64,000 nucleotides of DNA from Rhodobacter sp. (lineage in GTDB: Bacteria; Pseudomonadota; Alphaproteobacteria; Rhodobacterales; Rhodobacteraceae), in contig JASJDP010000003.1 of assembly GCA_030065095.1 (NCBI GenBank), positions 1 to 64,000 on the forward strand, read 5' to 3'. The notes beneath the pieces were generated by a model, which was not told where the DNA came from, made no database searches, and saw nothing but the letters and a program-made list of their open reading frames with translations. Position 1 is the stretch's first letter; each line of letters begins with the position of its first letter. A program made the position numbers and the translations under genes. This document shows, one piece after another, positions 24,099 through 32,535 of the stretch.

Positions 24099-25619
24099 CT
24101 AGGCGGCGGGCGTCAACGGCAATTTTCTGCGCCGCTTGACGGCAAGCCCGACGGCGAGCGCCGCGAGAAGCAGCATCAGCGGCCAATCGCCGGTTCGCGC
24201 ATAGAGTGTGGGCGGCAGGGGCGCCGGCAGAGTCGAATCGAACCAACCCGGCACGCCCAACGGCAGCGCCTGCAGAACCTTGCCCCGGGCGTCGATCACG
24301 GCGGAAACGCCGGTATTGGCGACCCGCACCATCGGCAAGCCCTGTTCCACGGCGCGCAATCGCGCCTGCGCCAGATGCTGATACGGGCCCGTGAGCTGGC
24401 CGAACCACGCGTCGTTCGTGATTTGCAGCAGCCAGTCGGCCCGCTCGGGCACGGCGTGCAGATCCTGCGGAAAGATGGCCTCGTAACAGATCAGGGGCAG
24501 CGCCCGGCCCAACGGCCCGAGGTCCAGCGTACGCGCTCCGGGGCCGGCGGTATAGCCAAAGCCCTGCTGCGCCGTGAAGGCCGAAAGGCCAAAGATGTTC
24601 AGAACCCGACCAAGGGGAAGATATTCGCCAAACGGCACCAGGTGATGCTTGTCGTAAAGGTCGGCAAGCTGGCCGTTTTCCCCCAGAACGATCAGGCTGT
24701 TATAGGCCTTGGCCTCGTCCAGCCGCTGAATGCCCAGCACGACGGGAACGGTCGCAGCGGCGGTGCCGATGCGCTCCAGTGCCCATTGCGCACGGTTCAG
24801 GACCGTCGGCACTGCGGTTTCCGGCCAGATGATCAGATCGGGCCGGACATCTGCGGCGGCCGCGGTGTAGTCCAGTTGCCGTTCGAAGAACCTCAGCGCA
24901 TGGTCGGGGTCCCATTTCAGATGCTGAGCCGCGTTGGGCTGGACCAGGCGAAGAACCGGCCGGTCCTCTGACGGCGGAAGCGGCGTCGCCGCCTGCCAGA
25001 GCCCGGCAGCATACAGCGCCCCGTAGATCCCGGCCAGAGCGACGGCCGGTATCCGCGCGCTCCACCAGCCCACCAGCAGCAACGGCGGAAGCAGCAGCGT
25101 CAACAGCGTCAGCCCGTGCGGCCCCACCCAGGCCGCCAGCTGCATCGGTGCCCAGCCGACCCAGACATGTCCGACCAGCGCCCAGGGGAATCCGGTCAGA
25201 ATGTAGGACCGGGTCAGTTCCATCAGCGCCAGGCAAACCGCCCACGCAACCGCTCTGGTCCAGGGCCCCCGCCCAAGCCAAAAGGCCAGCGCAGACCCAG
25301 CGCCCCAGAAAAGGGCAAACCCGCCCGCGGTGAAAACCAGGGCGAAGGGGGCCATCCAGCCATGCCGCGCGACATCGACAAAGAACGGCTCGACGATCCA
25401 GAAAAGCGTCGCCGCGAAATAGCCCGCGCCGCCGGCCCAGCCAAGCCAGAACGCCGCCTTCAGCCGCTCGGGGTGAGAGAACAGCAGAAACAGAAATCCC
25501 AGCCCGATCAGCGTCGCCCAGGGCAGCGATACCGGAGCCTGCCCCAACCCCGCCAGCGCCCCGGACAGAACCGCCGAGGGCATCGCCCGGCGTGCGGCGA
25601 ATCCGGGCAGCGCGAACAA
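24099..25619 (-). CDS. lnt: Apolipoprotein N-acyltransferase
   Basis: A 506-residue inner membrane enzyme that adds the third acyl chain to lipoproteins. Six to seven N-terminal helices (about 10-220) are followed by a nitrilase-type catalytic domain with Glu in IIWPETAVP, Lys in DKHHLVPFGEY and Cys in ICYEAIFP, and a final C-terminal helix. Nine base pairs after corC. Part of the ybeY-corC-lnt-metK order. The metK leader starts right after its stop. Confidence 0.96.
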   Translation of the reverse strand: MFALPGFAARRAMPSAVLSGALAGLGQAPVSLPWATLIGLGFLFLLFSHPERLKAAFWLGWAGGAGYFAATLFWIVEPFFVDVARHGWMAPFALVFTAGGFALFWGAGSALAFWLGRGPWTRAVAWAVCLALMELTRSYILTGFPWALVGHVWVGWAPMQLAAWVGPHGLTLLTLLLPPLLLVGWWSARIPAVALAGIYGALYAAGLWQAATPLPPSEDRPVLRLVQPNAAQHLKWDPDHALRFFERQLDYTAAAADVRPDLIIWPETAVPTVLNRAQWALERIGTAAATVPVVLGIQRLDEAKAYNSLIVLGENGQLADLYDKHHLVPFGEYLPLGRVLNIFGLSAFTAQQGFGYTAGPGARTLDLGPLGRALPLICYEAIFPQDLHAVPERADWLLQITNDAWFGQLTGPYQHLAQARLRAVEQGLPMVRVANTGVSAVIDARGKVLQALPLGVPGWFDSTLPAPLPPTLYARTGDWPLMLLLAALAVGLAVKRRRKLPLTPAA

Positions 25620-25628
25620 TCGGCGGCC

Positions 25629-26516
25629 CTAGCCTTCGCCGGGTTGCGGCACGCGGACCCGTAGCCGCTTGATCCGCCGCGGGTCGGCATCGACGATCTC
25701 GAACTCCGGGCCCTGCGGGTGCGGTATCATCTCGCCCCGCCCCGGCACCCTGCCCGACAGCATGAACACCAAGCCGCCCAGCGTGTCGATTTCCTCTTCG
25801 TCTTCGCCTTCGACGAGTTTCAGCCCGATCTCCTGCTCGAATTCATCGAGCGGCGCCTTGGCCTGGGCCAGGTAACAGCCGGGCTTTTCCAGGGTCCAGT
25901 ACTGGCCTTCGTCGATGTCGTGTTCGTCCTCGATCTCGCCGATGACCTGTTCGATCAGGTCTTCGATCGACACCAGACCGTCGACCCCGCCATATTCGTC
26001 GATCACCAGCGCCAGATGCATGCGCTGGCTTTGCATTTTCTGCAGAAGAACGCCAATGGGCATGGATGGCGGCGCGAACAGCAAGGGCCGCAGCATCTTG
26101 CGCAGGCTGAACCGACCGCCCGCACCGTTGAATCCATGCGTCAGGGCAAAATCCTTCAGGTGCACCATGCCGAGGGGCGAATCGAGCGTGCCGTTATAGA
26201 CCGGCAACCGGGTGAGTCCGCTGTCCCTGAAGACCTTCACCAACTCGTCCTTATGGATATCGGCAGGGACCGAGACGATGTCGGCCTTGGGAATCGCGAC
26301 GTCGACGACGCGCATTCTTCGCAGATTGAGTAGCCCAAGCACCGCCGGCGCGCTTACCGCGCCATTGACCCGCTCCACGTCATCCGGCGTTTCCGGCTCG
26401 ACCTCTGGCGATGGTCTCAGGGCACCAAAAAGGCGGCCGAAAAGACCGCGTTGCTCATTATCCTGATCCTGCGCGCCTTGCGCTGCGCTAGAGGACCCGC
26501 TGTCCGCGTCGTCCAT
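25629..26516 (-). CDS. CorC/YbeX-type CBS-domain protein
   Basis: A 295-residue cytosolic protein with two CBS domains (about 68-185; VDVAIPKADIVSVPADI, then RLPVYNGTLDSPLGMVHLKD and VIDEYGGVDGLVSIEDLIEQ) and a C-terminal CorC/HlyC transporter-associated domain (about 205-290; DTLGGLVFMLSGRVPGRGE). Relatives (CorC, YbeX, TlyC/HlyC) are tied to magnesium/cobalt efflux or ribosome metabolism. The name hemolysin is historic. It lies between ybeY and lnt as in many proteobacteria. Confidence 0.92.
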   Translation of the reverse strand: MDDADSGSSSAAQGAQDQDNEQRGLFGRLFGALRPSPEVEPETPDDVERVNGAVSAPAVLGLLNLRRMRVVDVAIPKADIVSVPADIHKDELVKVFRDSGLTRLPVYNGTLDSPLGMVHLKDFALTHGFNGAGGRFSLRKMLRPLLFAPPSMPIGVLLQKMQSQRMHLALVIDEYGGVDGLVSIEDLIEQVIGEIEDEHDIDEGQYWTLEKPGCYLAQAKAPLDEFEQEIGLKLVEGEDEEEIDTLGGLVFMLSGRVPGRGEMIPHPQGPEFEIVDADPRRIKRLRVRVPQPGEG

Positions 26517-26558
26517 CTGTCCTTTCCGAAACCACCAGGGCGTTCAGGCCCTACGATG

Positions 26559-27038
26559 CTAATATGGGTCGGGAACCCCAAGGGTTGCAAGTACTTCGAC
26601 CTCCAATCGCTCCATCAGCGCGGCATCTTGCACGGTCTCGTGGTCGTAGCCCAACAGATGCAGCATTCCGTGGACCAAAAGATGGGTTACGTGATCGGAT
26701 AACGGCTTTCCCTGTTCATCGGCCTCGCGCATGCAGGTTTCAAAGGCGATGGCGATGTCGCCGAACTCTCCCGGCTCGGGCGGCTGCGGCTCTTTTCCAG
26801 GAATGCCAGGCGTCCGGTCTTCCGAGGGCCAGCTAAGCACATTGGTCGGATTTGGCTTGCCGCGGAACTCGGCGTTGAGCGCGGAGATTCGGACGTCGTC
26901 GCAGCCGAGAACGCCTATCTCACCCGCATCCGGTTCTAATCCCAGCCGGCGCAGAACCGCAGACGCCGCACACTCGGCAAGATCGGGCAGGTCCGCCTCT
27001 TGCCAGCGCGGGTCCTCAAGGATCGTTTCGACCGTCAT
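26559..27038 (-). CDS. ybeY: Endoribonuclease YbeY (rRNA maturation)
   Basis: A 159-residue metal-dependent RNase needed for 16S rRNA 3'-end processing and ribosome quality control. The zinc site HGMLHLLGYDH near 124-134 and the block NVLSWPS are characteristic. In relatives it directly follows phoH (ybeZ); here phoH lies 1.7 kb upstream, split off by an SDR gene and an IS200-like element, so ybeY-corC-lnt must have gained another promoter in the 250-bp gap upstream. Confidence 0.96.
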   Translation of the reverse strand: MTVETILEDPRWQEADLPDLAECAASAVLRRLGLEPDAGEIGVLGCDDVRISALNAEFRGKPNPTNVLSWPSEDRTPGIPGKEPQPPEPGEFGDIAIAFETCMREADEQGKPLSDHVTHLLVHGMLHLLGYDHETVQDAALMERLEVEVLATLGVPDPY

Positions 27039-27087
27039 GCGATTGATCTAGAGCAGGATGAGTTTTGACGGAACCGCGTTCTACCGG

Positions 27088-27160
27088 CTCTTTGGCCTTG
27101 AGCGGACATTACCCTTCGTGAGACGAGCCGCGCGAGAAGACCGGTTGCGAATGGCAGCTG
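27088..27160 (+). repeat. Partial copy of the dispersed MITE-like repeat (copy 4)
   Basis: CTTTGGCCTTGAGCGGAC matches the outer end seen in copies 2 and 3, and GAAGACCGGTTGCGAATGGC matches GAAGACCGCTTGCGAATGGC of copy 1. The hairpin core itself is missing, so this looks like a decayed or internally deleted copy. It sits in the gap between ybeY and the SDR gene, at the place where the phoH-ybeY order is broken. Confidence 0.5.
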
Positions 27161-27318
27161 CACCTCGACGATAGCCCTGCAATTTACTTCAACGCAGAGC
27201 GCCTTGGCACTGCGTTGCGGGAAGTCTGCGCAACCTAATTGCCGCATACGCCCGGGTTCCGCCGGATTTCGGTATCGCGAGCCGTTGATTGTCCGCGCTG
27301 GAGATGCGCTCATGCCGC

Positions 27319-28188
27319 ATGCTGGACATCAACCGCATTCTGGTCGTGGGCGCGGGTGCACCGTTGGGACTCGACATTGTCCGGCGGCTCGCTGCAATGG
27401 GCAAGACAGTGATGGCGGCATACCGCACACCGCGGCCGGCGCTGGAGGAGAGCTTAACGCAGGCAGGCGGCGTGCCGGTCCAAATGGACATGGGGAACCG
27501 CGACGACCTGCGGCGGCGTCTGACAGACTGCGATGCGGCGGTCTTCACGCCGATCCTGACGACAAGCCGGCTGGCGGCCCCGCTTCTTCGCAGCAATCAG
27601 CCCGCCGTTTTCTTCTCCAGCAACAACGTGGCGGTCGTCCCCGAGGATCCGATCTATGCCGGGCTTGCAACAGCGGAAAGGACCGTACACGCCACGGCGC
27701 CTCACACGGTGATCCTGCGCCCGACAATGATCTACGGCAGTCCGGGCAGCGGAAACCTGTCGCGACTGATGCTCGCGTTCCGGCGATGGCCGGTGATGCT
27801 GCGCCCGGCAGGGAAGGCCTTGCAGCAGCCGGTTTTTTTCCGAGACCTGGGCGGAGTGGCCGTGACGGCATTGCTTGGCCCCGAGTTCGCCGGTCGGACA
27901 ATCTCTGTCGGCGGCCCCGATGTCGTGAACCTGCGGGACCTATATGCAAAGGTTGCAGCGGCAGCCGGGGTGTATCGCCCGGTCCTGCCGGTGCCGGTGG
28001 GAATTGCGGCCCGGTTCGTCGCCGGGCTGCAGTCGCTCGGCATGACGGCTCCGGTGTCGTCACATCAGTTGCAGCGCGCCAAACTGGACAAGACGGCAAG
28101 GGGCACCGACGTGATCACCACCGAAACCCCGCTGGAGACGGGGCTGCAAGACCTCGCCGAGGCACTGCGGCGCCAAGGGCGTCTCTGA
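27319..28188 (+). CDS. NAD(P)-binding atypical SDR / NmrA-like protein
   Basis: About 289 residues with a Rossmann start RILVVGAGAPLGLDIVRRLA (GxGxxG-like), an ILRPTMIYG segment typical of extended/atypical SDRs, and a C-terminal part like nucleoside-diphosphate-sugar epimerases. The active-site Tyr-x-x-x-Lys is not evident, so it may bind the cofactor without normal dehydrogenase chemistry. Start is uncertain: ATG 27319 fits the fold, with ATG 27304 and TTG 27289 as alternatives. It faces against the surrounding operon and is probably an acquired gene. Confidence 0.75.
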   Translation: MLDINRILVVGAGAPLGLDIVRRLAAMGKTVMAAYRTPRPALEESLTQAGGVPVQMDMGNRDDLRRRLTDCDAAVFTPILTTSRLAAPLLRSNQPAVFFSSNNVAVVPEDPIYAGLATAERTVHATAPHTVILRPTMIYGSPGSGNLSRLMLAFRRWPVMLRPAGKALQQPVFFRDLGGVAVTALLGPEFAGRTISVGGPDVVNLRDLYAKVAAAAGVYRPVLPVPVGIAARFVAGLQSLGMTAPVSSHQLQRAKLDKTARGTDVITTETPLETGLQDLAEALRRQGRL

Positions 28189-28204
28189 CCTGTGCACTGA
28201 ACGA

Positions 28205-28621
28205 CTACCGGCTGGAGCCGGTAGGATCGGCGATGTGCTGTTCGAGGTACTGAAGTACGACGTCCTCTGTAATGGCGCCGTTGGTCGTCGAGAAGTAGCC
28301 CCTGCCCCAAAACCTGCATCCCCAATAGCGCCGGCGGATATGCGGGAATTCGCGTTGCGCCTTGTAGCACGAACGGCCCTTCATTTTGCGCACCAGATCC
28401 GAGATCGCGAGCTTCGGCGGGACCGACACGAAGATGTGGACATGGTCGCTGGACAGAACGCCGCGCAGGATGTCGACCCCGTTCTCGCGGCACACCTGGC
28501 GGCAGATGTCCCGCACTCTCAGCCGCAGATCGCCCGTCAGCACTTTGTAGCGGTACTTCGTCGACCAGACGATGTGATAGCGGTGATAGAAAACGCAGTG
28601 GCTGCCGGTGTCGTATTGCAT
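28205..28621 (-). CDS. tnpA: IS200/IS605 family transposase TnpA
   Basis: A 138-residue single-strand DNA transposase of the HUH Y1 type. The HUH motif is HVHIF (about 60-64), preceded by GVLSSDH; the catalytic tyrosine is expected in the C-terminal helix DVVLQYLEQH. FWGRGYFSTTNG is the usual segment before it. The gene is full length with no frameshift, so it could be active. Its ribosome binding site lies in the 3' arm of a 27-bp perfect hairpin, which should repress translation. Confidence 0.92.
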   Translation of the reverse strand: MQYDTGSHCVFYHRYHIVWSTKYRYKVLTGDLRLRVRDICRQVCRENGVDILRGVLSSDHVHIFVSVPPKLAISDLVRKMKGRSCYKAQREFPHIRRRYWGCRFWGRGYFSTTNGAITEDVVLQYLEQHIADPTGSSR

Positions 28622-28687
28622 GTCCTTACCCTCTGGAAAATGAGCCTACGACCCGGCTGCGGCTCATTTTCCAGAGGGTAAGGACAT
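28620..28687 (-). repeat. Perfect 27-bp inverted repeat covering the tnpA ribosome binding site
   Basis: Bases 28620-28646 are exactly complementary to 28661-28687, with a 14-base loop. In the tnpA transcript the 3' arm contains AGAGGGTAAGGAC and ends on the ATG, so the hairpin buries the ribosome binding site. The long stem would also block transcription reading in from outside. IS200 is known to silence its transposase by leader RNA structures; this arrangement is an especially strong version. Confidence 0.85.
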
Positions 28688-28754
28688 CCGGTCTTCGATT
28701 CACGCTAAAGCGAGACCGACTGGAAGTCGGTGGGTTTGCTCCAGAGCGTGGATA

Positions 28755-29765
28755 CTAAACCTCATCGGCGTCGTAGGCGTCGATGATTTTCGCCACCAGC
28801 GGATGCCGCACGACATCCTTGGCGGTAAAATAGCTGAAAGAGATGTCCCCGATCCCCGCCAGCAACCGCTCGGCATCGCGCAGCCCCGATTGCACCCCCC
28901 GCGGAAGGTCGACCTGGCTGCGGTCTCCGGTGACCACCATCCGGCTGCCCTCGCCCAGACGGGTCAGGAACATCTTCATCTGCATCGTCGTGGCATTCTG
29001 CGCCTCGTCGAGCACGACAAAGGCGTTCGACAGGGTCCGCCCGCGCATGAACGCCAATGGGGCGATCTCGATCTTCTTTTCCTCGATCAGCTTCGACACC
29101 TGCTTGCCCGGCATGAAATCGTTCAAGGCATCGTAAAGCGGCTGCATGTACGGATCGACCTTGTCCTTCATGTCGCCGGGCAGATAGCCGAGCTTCTCTC
29201 CGGCCTCGACCGCCGGACGTGACAGGATGATCCGGTCGACCTGCCCGCCGATGAACATGCTGACCCCCACCGCCACCGCCAGATAAGTCTTGCCCGTCCC
29301 CGCCGGCCCGATGCCGAAAGCCAGCTCATGCGCGAAGAGCGACTGAACATAGGCCTTTTGCGCCGCCGTGCGCGGCTCCACCGTCTTTTTTCGGGTCTTG
29401 ATCTCGACGTGACCGCCCAGGAACAACTCCATCTGGTCGCCCTCCCGCGACCCGGTGCCGTCGTCGGATCCGCCAAGCCGGATCGCACCGTCGATCTCGC
29501 CCGCGTCCACCGCGCGCCCGGCCTCGAGTTTGCCATAAAGCGCCAGCAGAACCGCGGCTGCCTGCTCTCGCGCCTCCGGCTCGCCCAGCACTGCCAGTTG
29601 GTTGCCGCGCCGCAGAATCTGCACGCCCAGCTTGTGCTCGACCTGTGCGAGGTTCCGGTCGTACTCGCCGCAGAGGTCGATCAACAGCCGATTGTCAGGA
29701 AATTCCAGCAGGGTTTCGAGAACGTCATCCGCCTCGCGCGGCGGTGTCATCGAGCCAAGGGCCAA
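28755..29765 (-). CDS. phoH: PhoH-like ATPase (YbeZ)
   Basis: A 336-residue cytosolic P-loop NTPase that partners YbeY in RNA metabolism in relatives. An N-terminal KH-like/RNA-binding part (about 10-90) precedes Walker A GPAGTGKT and Walker B FVVLDEAQN; RSQVDLPRGVQSGL is the usual C-terminal motif. MALGSMTPPREAD is taken as the start; the second Met is also possible. Normally directly upstream of ybeY; the insertion downstream breaks that link. Confidence 0.94.
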   Translation of the reverse strand: MALGSMTPPREADDVLETLLEFPDNRLLIDLCGEYDRNLAQVEHKLGVQILRRGNQLAVLGEPEAREQAAAVLLALYGKLEAGRAVDAGEIDGAIRLGGSDDGTGSREGDQMELFLGGHVEIKTRKKTVEPRTAAQKAYVQSLFAHELAFGIGPAGTGKTYLAVAVGVSMFIGGQVDRIILSRPAVEAGEKLGYLPGDMKDKVDPYMQPLYDALNDFMPGKQVSKLIEEKKIEIAPLAFMRGRTLSNAFVVLDEAQNATTMQMKMFLTRLGEGSRMVVTGDRSQVDLPRGVQSGLRDAERLLAGIGDISFSYFTAKDVVRHPLVAKIIDAYDADEV

Positions 29766-29858
29766 GACTGTCTCCGTTCAGGTGCCTTATCCTGCCAGCC
29801 TGCCAACGCACAGGAACCGGCGCAAGGCGGAATCGCCTGGTTTCTTGCGGGCAACAGG

Positions 29859-29895
29859 AAAAACCGCCGCCGGACGGGGGGATGTCCAGCGGCGG
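29859..29895 (-). terminator. Rho-independent terminator after the lipoprotein gene
   Basis: On the minus strand CCGCCGCTGGAC pairs with GTCCGGCGGCGG (one G-T wobble) around an 8-base loop and is followed by TTTTTCCTGTT. It lies 25 bases after the lipoprotein stop, so phoH is separated from the OmpA/lipoprotein pair upstream. Confidence 0.85.
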
Positions 29896-29919
29896 CAAGG
29901 TCGATCGATTGGGTAACGA

Positions 29920-30219
29920 TCAAATCGGGTCGGAGATTGGCGACCCTGCCTTATAAGGTCCGATGGCGGTTTCCGGCGGCGCCGCGCCGGAACAGACCGG
30001 CTTGCCGTATTTGTCGAGCCGCTGTGACAGATAGCCCTCGGCGCCGTCATCGATGATCCAGTGGTCGCAGCCCTTGGGGTCGATCCAGATTCCAGCCCGC
30101 AACTGGCTCAGATGCTTGCTGTCAATGCCCCTGTCCACGGTCTTGTCTTCCTTGTTGTCGACGCAGCCGGCCACGGCAGCGGCAACAGCAACCAGCGCGA
30201 CGCCCTTGAGAAGCTTCAT
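29920..30219 (-). CDS. Small lipoprotein with a Cys/Trp module shared with the neighbouring OmpA protein
   Basis: A 99-residue protein with a lipobox (AAAVAGC, Cys19) and no other known domain. Residues about 44-77 (IWIDPKGCDHWIIDDGAEGY to KYGKPVC) closely repeat a stretch of the OmpA-like protein encoded just upstream. The two cysteines of this module may form a disulfide. It is probably an outer-membrane or periplasmic lipoprotein; binding partner unknown. Its transcript ends at the terminator at 29859-29895. Confidence 0.82.
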   Translation of the reverse strand: MKLLKGVALVAVAAAVAGCVDNKEDKTVDRGIDSKHLSQLRAGIWIDPKGCDHWIIDDGAEGYLSQRLDKYGKPVCSGAAPPETAIGPYKAGSPISDPI

Positions 30220-30250
30220 GCCTGATATCCCCCTAAGCCTTTTATTTTAT

Positions 30251-30826
30251 TCAGCGAATGCAGATGACTTCGACGCGGCGGTTCTTCTGCATATTCCGGG
30301 CAGAATTGTTCGGCGCGATCGGCATGCGCTCGCCATAGCCCCGGACATCGGCGATGCGCGCACCCGTCGAGGCGGCGATCGAGGCAACCGCATTCGCGCG
30401 GTTCAGCGAAAGCCGCATGTTATAGTCGTCGCTGGCGCGGCTGTCAGTATGGCCGGCAATGATATAGCTGGTCGCACCGGCGCTCTGAAAGAATTGCGCC
30501 AGCCGGGCCTTGCCCTTGTGGCTGATGTGATAGCTGCCGGTCTTGAACAGCTGGTCCGCGTTCATCACGGCGCAGGTGTTGCCGCGGCGGCAGACGGGGA
30601 TGCCCTGGCGGGTGACGTGGGGGGTCATGTATCCCTCCCAACCGTCGTCCATCACCCAGTGTTCACAACCGTCCGGGTCGACCCAGATCGTCGGAGAATA
30701 GCGTTCGCCGATATACGTCCGTTCCACGCCCTGCGCCGCGGCGCTGTCGGGTCCGCCGAAGGCGATCAAGGCCGCGGCGACCCCAGCCAGACATGCGCGG
30801 ACGGCTTTGAAAATCCCAGTATGCAC
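30251..30826 (-). CDS. OmpA-family peptidoglycan-binding protein
   Basis: A 191-residue protein with a signal peptide (about 1-32), a Cys/Trp module (about 48-80; IWVDPDGCEHWVMDDGWEGY to GIPVC) and a C-terminal OmpA domain (about 95-190) with AGHTDSRASDDYNMRLSLNR and NNSARNMQKNRRVEV, the diaminopimelate-binding type sequence. It likely binds peptidoglycan from the periplasm. It is 31 bp upstream of a lipoprotein carrying the same module. The pair sits between miaB and phoH, which are usually adjacent. Confidence 0.88.
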   Translation of the reverse strand: MHTGIFKAVRACLAGVAAALIAFGGPDSAAAQGVERTYIGERYSPTIWVDPDGCEHWVMDDGWEGYMTPHVTRQGIPVCRRGNTCAVMNADQLFKTGSYHISHKGKARLAQFFQSAGATSYIIAGHTDSRASDDYNMRLSLNRANAVASIAASTGARIADVRGYGERMPIAPNNSARNMQKNRRVEVICIR

Positions 30827-31098
30827 TTCTTCGTCCTCTGCCTGTGTCTTCCTTGCCCCGGGAACTTGCGCCGCATTTGGCTGCGGATATCTTCAGCTCC
30901 CCCTTATCTGCCAAAGTTTAGCAAGTCTCGTGGGTTTGTGAAGACAGTTTTACCACATATAGTGGCGTTTTTTCCGTCCAGGCAGGGCTTTGCCGAGATT
31001 AAATCAGCTAACGACCGGGAAACCGTGCGAATTCGAGAGTTATCCACAGGGCTGGCGTTTGAACGGGGTTGTTGCGCTCTTGCCGAATTCTGACGCGA

Positions 31099-32424
31099 TC
31101 AGGCCGCGACCAGCTGACCGGCGAGGGAATTCGGTGCGCTTTCGGTGATTCTCACGGTGCAGAGATCGCCAGCCGATACTTCCGGCGCGGCGACATGCAC
31201 CGCGTGCAGATGGTCCGACTTGCCCGCCATCTGCCCGGGCAACCGCCCGGCCCGTTCGAACAGCACCTTCACGGTGCGCCCGACCATGGCGTCCTGGATT
31301 TCCCGCTGTTGCTGGGTCAGCAGTGCCTGCAGCCGCGCCAATCGGTCACTTGCCTGTTCAGGGTCGACCAGATCCCGCTCTGCCGCCGGGGTGCCGGGGC
31401 GCGGCGAGTATTTGAACGAATAACACTGGCCATATCGGACCGACTCGACCAGCGCCATCGTGTCATTGAAATCCGCCTCGGTCTCGCCTGGAAAGCCAAC
31501 GATGAAATCGCCCGAAATCAGGATATCCGGCCGCGCCGCCCGGATCCGCTCGATCAGGCGCAGATACGCCTCGGCGGTGTGTTTCCGGTTCATCAGCTTC
31601 AGAATCCGGTCAGAGCCCGACTGCACCGGCAGATGCAGATAAGGCATCAGCTTTTCGCAGTCCCCATGCGCGGCGATCAGATCGTCGGACATATCGTTCG
31701 GGTGCGAGGTGGTGAACCGGATCCGATCCAGTCCGTCGATCTCTGCCAGCGCGCGGATGAGACGCGCCAGCGACCACACCCCGTCAGGGCCATCGCCGTG
31801 ATACGCGTTCACGTTCTGCCCCAGCAGCGTGATCTCGCGCACGCCGCGCTCCACGAGGTCGCGCGCCTCTGCCAGGACCTTTGTCGCCGGGCGCGAGACC
31901 TCGGCCCCGCGGGTATAGGGGACGACACAGAACGCACAGAACTTGTCGCACCCCTCCTGCACGGTCAGAAAGGCCGTCGGCCCGCGCCGAGCCTTGGGGC
32001 GCGTGTTCAGGACATCGAACTTGTCCTCTGCCGGGAAATCGGTGTCGAGCGCCTTGGCGCCGGACCGCACGCGTGCCTCCATCGCCGGCAGCCGGTGATA
32101 GCTTTGCGGGCCAACGACCAGATCGACCATTGGCTGGCGGCGCATGATCTCTTCGCCTTCGGCCTGCGCCACGCAGCCCGCCACGCCGATCTTCAGGTCC
32201 GGCTTCGCCGCTTTCAGCGGCTTGAACCGCCCAAGTTCCGAATAGACCTTTTCGGCGGCCTTTTCGCGAATATGGCAGGTGTTCAGCAGGATCATATCCG
32301 CGTCGTCGGGGCTGGAGGCTTCGACATAGCCGGACGCGCCCATGGCCTCGGCCATGCGCTCGCTGTCGTAGACGTTCATCTGACAGCCATAGGTCTTGAT
32401 AAAGAGCTTCTTCGCCCCGGCCAT
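31099..32424 (-). CDS. miaB: tRNA-2-methylthio-N6-dimethylallyladenosine synthase
   Basis: A 441-residue radical SAM methylthiotransferase that modifies A37 of tRNA. An N-terminal UPF0004 domain ([26 protein letters not shown]) holds one cluster; the radical SAM site is [16 protein letters not shown]; a TRAM domain ends the protein. [15 protein letters not shown] is the start. First gene of the leftward miaB-phoH-ybeY group, here with an OmpA/lipoprotein pair inserted after it. Confidence 0.97.
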   Translation of the reverse strand: MAGAKKLFIKTYGCQMNVYDSERMAEAMGASGYVEASSPDDADMILLNTCHIREKAAEKVYSELGRFKPLKAAKPDLKIGVAGCVAQAEGEEIMRRQPMVDLVVGPQSYHRLPAMEARVRSGAKALDTDFPAEDKFDVLNTRPKARRGPTAFLTVQEGCDKFCAFCVVPYTRGAEVSRPATKVLAEARDLVERGVREITLLGQNVNAYHGDGPDGVWSLARLIRALAEIDGLDRIRFTTSHPNDMSDDLIAAHGDCEKLMPYLHLPVQSGSDRILKLMNRKHTAEAYLRLIERIRAARPDILISGDFIVGFPGETEADFNDTMALVESVRYGQCYSFKYSPRPGTPAAERDLVDPEQASDRLARLQALLTQQQREIQDAMVGRTVKVLFERAGRLPGQMAGKSDHLHAVHVAAPEVSAGDLCTVRITESAPNSLAGQLVAA

Positions 32425-32535
32425 TCCGCGCGATCCCGTCTGAGGTTCGCGTGGGTGTTACACGCAAGGCCAGCTTCTTGCAAACCGCCGGCCGTTCATG
32501 GGACGGTAATGCAAAGGGGCGCAGATGGGCGGAAC

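Larger units (their letters stand above)
28200..28735 (-). mobile_element. IS200-like insertion sequence (tnpA only)
   Basis: A single small HUH transposase gene flanked by subterminal hairpins and no terminal inverted repeats, as expected for IS200-type elements. Right-end hairpin: CTACCGGC, loop TGGA, GCCGGTAG at 28205-28224, overlapping the tnpA stop. Left-end hairpin: ACCGACT, loop GGA, AGTCGGT at 28715-28731. Both have GGA in the loop. No tnpB accessory gene. The exact element borders are uncertain by tens of bases. It lies between the SDR gene and phoH. Confidence 0.75.

Noticed and set aside
31069-32505. N-terminal extension of the 287-residue unknown protein
   Set aside because: This part is antisense to miaB. 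The real protein begins at 32536 or 32509.
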